From Porphyrobacter sp. IPPAS B-1204 (GTDB taxonomy: Bacteria > Pseudomonadota > Alphaproteobacteria > Sphingomonadales > Sphingomonadaceae), in assembly GCA_003724185.1 (NCBI GenBank), contig RHGM01000003.1, forward strand, positions 558,001 to 622,000: 64,000 nucleotides of DNA, read 5' to 3'. Numbering within the stretch: the stretch's first letter is position 1; the number at the start of each line of letters is the position of its first letter. The notes below the pieces were generated by a model. It made no database searches. It had not been told where the DNA came from and saw only the letters and a list, made by a program, of their open reading frames with translations. This document shows, piece by piece, positions 59,496 to 64,000 of the stretch. The translations under genes and the position numbers were made by a program.

Positions 59496-62336
59496 TCATT
59501 TGATGATGCTGGCCATTTCGCGGGCAAGGCCATCGGCCACCGCCTTTGCGAGGCGCGGCCTGAACCGCGCGGTCACTTCGGTCACGATATGCTCGGATTT
59601 GACGTCCGGGCTGAGCTGCGCCAGCTTCGCCGCCTCCCCGCCCATCGCGTCCGCACCAAGTGCCACTTCATAGCGGCACTGATCATCCCAGCATTTGGGA
59701 TCATACTCGGCCTTGACCTTCCCGATCCACTTGGCGGCTGACGCAGCGATCCTGGCACTGATGCTGGCCGTGACGGCCGAGCGCGCCTTGGTCTGGGCCG
59801 CTCTGACACTGATGGGGACCGAATAGCTGATGCCGAGATAGACCTTGCCGGGGTCCGGCGCGGGGATGCCGGCCGCGATCAGCTGCTTGAGCGTGGATTC
59901 GGTCTCCGCCCGGATCGCCTTGATCGTGTTGCGGCAGGCATTGTCGGGGCATTTGCCAGCCCATGTGGGTTCGAATTCGATGCTGAAACGGCGCAGGATC
60001 GCCCGCCCCCATGATTTCGACGCATCCCCTTCAACGCCGTTGAACAGCTTGGCGATCGCGGGATCGCTGCTGAGGTTGGCGGGCGCTGCGCCATTGTTGA
60101 TCTTGTTCGTAACCACGGCCGCGGTTGCGATCCGCGTGGACCGAATTTCCTTCTCGCAGACGTCATCGGGGCAGGCTGCCAACCACCGCTTTTCGAATTG
60201 GTGCACCCAGCGCGCCAGATCCTGGTTCGCAGCCTCCTTGACGTCGGGTGCGAGGTCGAAGCCGCGCGTGCAGACCGTTCCGTCATGGCAGCCGAAGGTG
60301 ACGCCACCCGAAGGCACGGTGACCGCAAGGCTGGGGAAGAAAACCGGCATGTCCCAACTCTTCCCCCAGAACCCGACATCCACAAACACCCGCGCATTGA
60401 TGCCCGGTTCGATCGTCATGGTGAGGTTGTAGACCGGGTCCTTGATGTCGAATTGCAGCGCTTCGGAGCTGGGGTTGGTCCCCAGCGTGATGGTACCGCC
60501 GTTTGGCTTGAGCGTGACAGGCGCCCCGCCGTTCTTGTCGACCAGCGTGAGCGAGAATTCATCCGAGGTCAGGATCACGTTGGCGGCCGGGAACACCTGC
60601 GCGCCGACAAAGCCGAAATTCGCCTGACCCCCGATCAGATCGACATCGTCGATGGGGATGAACTGCTTAAGTTCCTGTCCCGGAAGCGGCGGTTTGAAAT
60701 TGCCGCCCTTGAATTTACCGCCCAGATAATCGGCGAAATCAAGCTCCCGCGCGAAGTTGACCGAAAGCGCGGGATAAAGGGGAAGGTCGAAACCGAACCC
60801 GGCATGGGCCCCGAACTGGGCGACGAATTCCTGCGCGTTGAACAGCTTTTCGGGCGGCAGCCCGGCCGCCAGGTATTGATCGGCATTGCCATCAAGGGTG
60901 CGGAACTGGGGCGTGACATTGGCAGTGACGTTACCGGCCCCATCCTTATTGTAGACCGCACTGCCCGTCAGCTCGATCGGGAAGCGCAGCCCAAGCCCGT
61001 AATTGAACCCGGCAAAGGCCTCGACATAATAGGTCTTGGCGCAGCCGATCAGGCACAAATTGACCCGCTGTTCGACCCTGAGCCGCCATTCATATTCCCG
61101 CCCGAAGGTGAACCCGGCCAGGAAGTAGTGGGTGCCAAGGTCGAAGTTCTCGTTCTGCCCGGGCGGCAGCGGAGGCGGGGCGAGGCCGAGCTTGACGGCG
61201 GGCTTGAAGGTCTCGGCCACGTCGTTGAGGGGGATGTAGCTGACATCCTCCATCTTGGTGTCGCCGGAATTGACGATCTCCGCCGCGAGGCTGGCATCGT
61301 CGAGCCCCTCAAGCCGCTTGACCTCGGCCTCGCCCAGAGCCGCGACCATCTCGGCCCGCAATTGCGGGACCTTGAGATCGGCGCGCAAGGTGGCGACACT
61401 CTTGGCCAGCATCTTGGCATCGTCATCCGCCCGCTCCCGGGCTTTGGCGAGCGCCTCGGCGCGCTGGGCCGGATCGGCGATGTAACGCGGATCGCCGGGG
61501 GTGGAGAAGGCCTTGTCCCGCGCTGCAGCGGTCATCGGGGCGGCGCAGCGCACGCCTGCCGCCTCGACCTTCTGCCGCCGGGCAGGGACCGTGCAGGCCC
61601 CCGGACGCAGCGAGTAATTGACGAAGCTGCGCACCACCAGGCCGCTCTTCACCTCGGTCACATCGAAAGCGGTGCTGTTGACCCGGACCACGTCCGTCAG
61701 CTGCCCTAACGCAATCGCCCGGTTGGCGACCGACTGGGGGTTGGCCAGCACGCGGCTCATGTCGACCTTCGTGGTGCCGAGGGTGAAGCGGGGATTGGCC
61801 TTGAGCTGGGTGAGCGTGATCGACCGGGTGGGGCCTAGGCCCTTGAGCTGGTCGGTAAACCGGCCCGGTTTGATCAGGGCCTTTTTCGGGCGGTAAACGC
61901 CGGTTGGCATATCGATCTGGTCAGGCACGCGCGGGGCGGCAAGTCGGTTTGACGGCACGATCTCGTCAGCCCCGCCGCGCCGCGGATCGCTTTCGCGCTG
62001 GGCAATCGGCAGGATATCGACTTTCGCCGGAACGGCCACGGGTGAAGGCGTCTTGACGTCGGTCTTGGGCTGGCTGGCGACCGCTGCGCCGGGCTTGGCC
62101 GCCGTGGACGCCGGAGCAGGAGCGGGAGCGGGAGCCGGAGCGGGCTTTGGTGCGCCGATGCGGATCGGGGCCGTCACACGCGGCGCAGGCGCAGGGGTGG
62201 CCGCGGGTGTGGGCGATGGTGTGGGTGCAGCACGCGGCGGGCGTCCGCCCGGTGCGGTCTGGGCCGCAAGGCCCGAAAGGCTGGTGCTGGCCGCCAAGGC
62301 GAACAGGGCAAGCCGCAGGCCGGTCGATCGTGTCAT
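59496..62336 (-). CDS. Large secreted protein of unknown function with Cys-x-Asp-x-x-Cys repeats
   Basis: A 946-residue protein I do not recognise. A signal peptide (MTRSTGLRLALFALAASTSLSGLAAQ) is followed by about 80 residues rich in Pro and Ala, likely a flexible linker. A mid region (residues 390-690) has alternating polar/hydrophobic strands (HYFLAGFTFGREYEWRLRVE). The C-terminal 225 residues carry three similar modules marked by CPDDVC (722), CPDNAC (796) and CWDDQC (882), each followed by a basic helix; CHDGTVC lies just before. The paired Cys suggest disulfides or metal binding in the periplasm or outside the cell. It is divergent from an ECF sigma factor (160-base gap), which may control it. 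Confidence 0.85.
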   Translation of the reverse strand: MTRSTGLRLALFALAASTSLSGLAAQTAPGGRPPRAAPTPSPTPAATPAPAPRVTAPIRIGAPKPAPAPAPAPAPASTAAKPGAAVASQPKTDVKTPSPVAVPAKVDILPIAQRESDPRRGGADEIVPSNRLAAPRVPDQIDMPTGVYRPKKALIKPGRFTDQLKGLGPTRSITLTQLKANPRFTLGTTKVDMSRVLANPQSVANRAIALGQLTDVVRVNSTAFDVTEVKSGLVVRSFVNYSLRPGACTVPARRQKVEAAGVRCAAPMTAAARDKAFSTPGDPRYIADPAQRAEALAKARERADDDAKMLAKSVATLRADLKVPQLRAEMVAALGEAEVKRLEGLDDASLAAEIVNSGDTKMEDVSYIPLNDVAETFKPAVKLGLAPPPLPPGQNENFDLGTHYFLAGFTFGREYEWRLRVEQRVNLCLIGCAKTYYVEAFAGFNYGLGLRFPIELTGSAVYNKDGAGNVTANVTPQFRTLDGNADQYLAAGLPPEKLFNAQEFVAQFGAHAGFGFDLPLYPALSVNFARELDFADYLGGKFKGGNFKPPLPGQELKQFIPIDDVDLIGGQANFGFVGAQVFPAANVILTSDEFSLTLVDKNGGAPVTLKPNGGTITLGTNPSSEALQFDIKDPVYNLTMTIEPGINARVFVDVGFWGKSWDMPVFFPSLAVTVPSGGVTFGCHDGTVCTRGFDLAPDVKEAANQDLARWVHQFEKRWLAACPDDVCEKEIRSTRIATAAVVTNKINNGAAPANLSSDPAIAKLFNGVEGDASKSWGRAILRRFSIEFEPTWAGKCPDNACRNTIKAIRAETESTLKQLIAAGIPAPDPGKVYLGISYSVPISVRAAQTKARSAVTASISARIAASAAKWIGKVKAEYDPKCWDDQCRYEVALGADAMGGEAAKLAQLSPDVKSEHIVTEVTARFRPRLAKAVADGLAREMASIIK

Positions 62337-62496
62337 GGTGATGTCCCCCGAGGATAATGGTCGTCACCATCAAAGACGAAGCCCGCCCGCCCATCCGGAC
62401 ATGGCCGGAGAAAAAAGGGCCACGCGCTCGGCAGGCTTGCCTAAAGCGCGTGCGCAAGGCACAAATCTTCGCAGGTTCAAAGGCTGGCGGGAGGCC

Positions 62497-63054
62497 ATGA
62501 CCGATCACGACGGGATGATGCGCGCACCTTCGTCGGAGGCGCTGATCAAGCTGCTCTATGACGAGCTGCACCAGATCGCCCAGCGCGAGCATCGCTGGGC
62601 GGGCTGCCCGGGCACGTTGCAACCCACCGCCCTCATCGGTGAAGCCTATCTTAAGATCAAGCACCGCGCCGATTGGCAGAGCAAGTCCCATTTCCTTGGC
62701 TGCGCGGCGACCGCGATGCGGCATGTGCTGGTCGATGCGGCGCGGGCGCGGCTGGCGGGCAAGCGCAATGGGGAGCGCGCCAGCCTGACCGGCGCTATCG
62801 CCGAACTGGCAGCGCAAAGCCATGATGACGAACAGCTGGTGGCGCTGGGCGATGCGCTGGCCGATCTGGCCCGCCACGATCCCGATCTGGCGCGGCTGGT
62901 CGATTGCCGTTTTTTCGTGGGCCTGTCCGAGGCCGAGACTGCCGAAGTGCTCGGCATCACCGATCGCACGGTGCGGCGCTGGTGGGTGCGTGCGCGGGCG
63001 TGGATCCACGCGCAGATGGCCGAAGCCGCGCAGGGCGGGGCCACACCCGGTTAG
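62497..63054 (+). CDS. ECF sigma factor of the TIGR02999 type
   Basis: A 185-residue sigma factor. ATG 62497 follows GGGAGG (62489-62494); the open frame upstream is antisense to the secreted protein. Features are LIKLLYDELHQIAQREHRWAG, LQPTALIGEAYLKI, FLGCAATAMRHVLVDAARARLAGKR and a region 4 helix-turn-helix (FVGLSEAETAEVLGITDRTVRRWWVRARAWI), which match the TIGR02999 group. Members are often encoded beside protein kinases with TPR repeats and act without a FecR partner. Its 3' end overlaps by four bases the convergent TPR-like gene. Confidence 0.9.
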   Translation: MTDHDGMMRAPSSEALIKLLYDELHQIAQREHRWAGCPGTLQPTALIGEAYLKIKHRADWQSKSHFLGCAATAMRHVLVDAARARLAGKRNGERASLTGAIAELAAQSHDDEQLVALGDALADLARHDPDLARLVDCRFFVGLSEAETAEVLGITDRTVRRWWVRARAWIHAQMAEAAQGGATPG

Positions 63055-64000
63055 GGCAATTTGGCCACCCGCACGCGGGTTTTGGCGACCGCTTGCAGAC
63101 CGAAAGTCCCCGCCGGGCCAAGCGCGGTGAAACCGGCTTCCGCCTTTGCCAGCGCGGCTTCAGCCGCCGACCGGTCGCGCGCTGCCAGCGCGACGATGGC
63201 GCGGGTAAGGTCAAGCTGCGGGGCAATCGGCGGGATCGCAGCGGCGGCAGCCTCCACCCGCGCCACTTGCGCCTGTGCGGTTGCGACCTTGCCCTGTTCG
63301 GCGAGGATCTGGGCAATCGTCAGATCCTGCATCACCACCGGAGGCGCGGCCTCACCCAGAAAACGCGCCAGCATCGGCCGCGCCTCGCTGGCTGCGGCAT
63401 CAGCAGAAGCGAGCTTTCCTTCGGCCAATTGCTGCGCGAATAGACCGCCAGATCGGAAGCGAGCGCGGGGCTTTCGCCATACAGGCGCCGCCGCCGCTCA
63501 ATCAGGCGGCGCAGCACGTCGCCCGCCTGCGCGTTGCGGTCAGTCCGCATCAGCACCGCAGCACGCAACTGGTCGAGGCCGAGGCCCTGGATCGTATCCC
63601 CAAGTCCCGATTTCGCCAGCAGCCGGTCCGCCCGCGTGAACACCGCCGCAGCCTCGTCCATCCGCCCTGCCTCGATCAGATAGACCAGCAGATTGTTGTA
63701 ACGCACCAGAAGCTGGCTCTGGTTGCCGCCGAACGCCCGCTCGGCCCGGTCGAGATCGCCGATCAGGGCCAAGGCTGTGTCAAGATCGCCGCTGCGCCGG
63801 GCGAGGCTGGCGCGGGTGCCAAAGATCGCCTCCCTCACCTCGTCTCCGGCAAGGGTGCCGGGCGGCAGCAGCGCCTCGGCCTCGTCCAGCAGGGCAGGCA
63901 CGCGTTCGCCCTTGCTGGTGAACAGTTCGGTATCGGCAAGGCTGGCCTTTAGCCGCGCTGTTTCCACCGGGCTGTCCTTGCCGATGCCCCTGGCAACCGC
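63051..64000 (-). pseudogene. TPR-like protein gene, C-terminal part, with an apparent one-base frameshift and cut by the window edge
   Basis: The minus-strand frame is open to the window edge and encodes Ala-rich helical repeats (LARRSGDLDTALALIGDLDRAE, YNNLLVYLIEAGRMDEAAAVF) like TPR units. At about 63440 the frame breaks. One frame reads ALASDLAVYSRSNWPK and runs into non-repeat sequence; the next frame continues LAEGKLASADAAASEARPML down to a stop at 63051. Adding one base (TATTC to TATTTC on the coding strand) gives LAVYFAQQLAEGKLASAD, a smooth helix. So it is a single gene with either a sequencing error or a real lesion. With the TIGR02999 sigma factor next door, it may be the C-terminal half of a kinase-TPR protein; the N-terminal part is not in view. 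Confidence 0.75.

Overview
The window is high-GC DNA packed with genes on both strands; no gap without a gene exceeds about 230 bases. It looks like an alphaproteobacterium of the order Sphingomonadales, probably Erythrobacteraceae. This is inferred from an Entner-Doudoroff set (glk, zwf, edd, eda), three large TonB-dependent receptors, a FecR/sigma surface-signalling set, LacI-controlled sugar loci and a PimC/PimD-type acyl-CoA dehydrogenase pair. I see no rRNA, tRNA, CRISPR array, transposase or phage gene.

Layout. 1-2.8 kb: end of a DUF1826 gene and a secreted S46 dipeptidyl-peptidase. 2.8-13.2 kb: glucose block with glucokinase, a divergent PEP-carboxylase-like protein, a LacI regulator, a FucP/GluP-type sugar importer and zwf-edd-eda. 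edd carries an apparent one-base deletion. 13.2-21.2 kb: sucrose-type locus with an esterase, ROK fructokinase, cytoplasmic GH68 fructosidase, TonB receptor, GPH-family transporter and LacI regulator. Two LacI-type operators lie in its divergent promoter region. 21.2-25.8 kb: a small unknown gene, a DEAD-box helicase and two acyl-CoA dehydrogenases.

26.0-38.8 kb is the most interesting part. A minus-strand operon encodes a GH31 enzyme with the sulfoquinovosidase residue pattern, a LacI regulator, an aldo/keto reductase and an SsuD-type flavin monooxygenase. Divergent to it are a TonB receptor, an anion/sugar-acid-type MFS importer, a YeiH-type (putative sulfite/sulfate) exporter, GlpD, an FMN reductase and a RibB-like protein. 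Together they read as a complete oxidative-desulfonation route for sulfoquinovosyl glycerol (sulfo-SMO type). Uptake would go through an outer-membrane receptor plus MFS instead of an ABC importer. A RibB homologue that has lost its metal ligands is attached. The glucose released would feed the Entner-Doudoroff genes encoded 15-25 kb away.

38.8-46.0 kb: sigma factor, FecR anti-sigma, STN-type TonB receptor and a large autotransporter, all on the minus strand. 46.0-59.0 kb: glycogen block with malQ divergent from glgP-glgB-glgC-glgA-pgm-glgX. Most junctions there overlap by four bases. 59.0-64.0 kb: a small membrane protein, a large unrecognised secreted protein with repeated Cys-x-Asp-x-x-Cys motifs, an ECF sigma factor, and a frameshifted TPR-like gene that runs off the window.

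Most of the window is about taking up glycosides (glucose, sucrose-like, sulfoquinovose-like), turning them into glucose or fructose phosphates, burning them by Entner-Doudoroff and storing the surplus as glycogen. Functions are read from motifs and context; no database search was possible.
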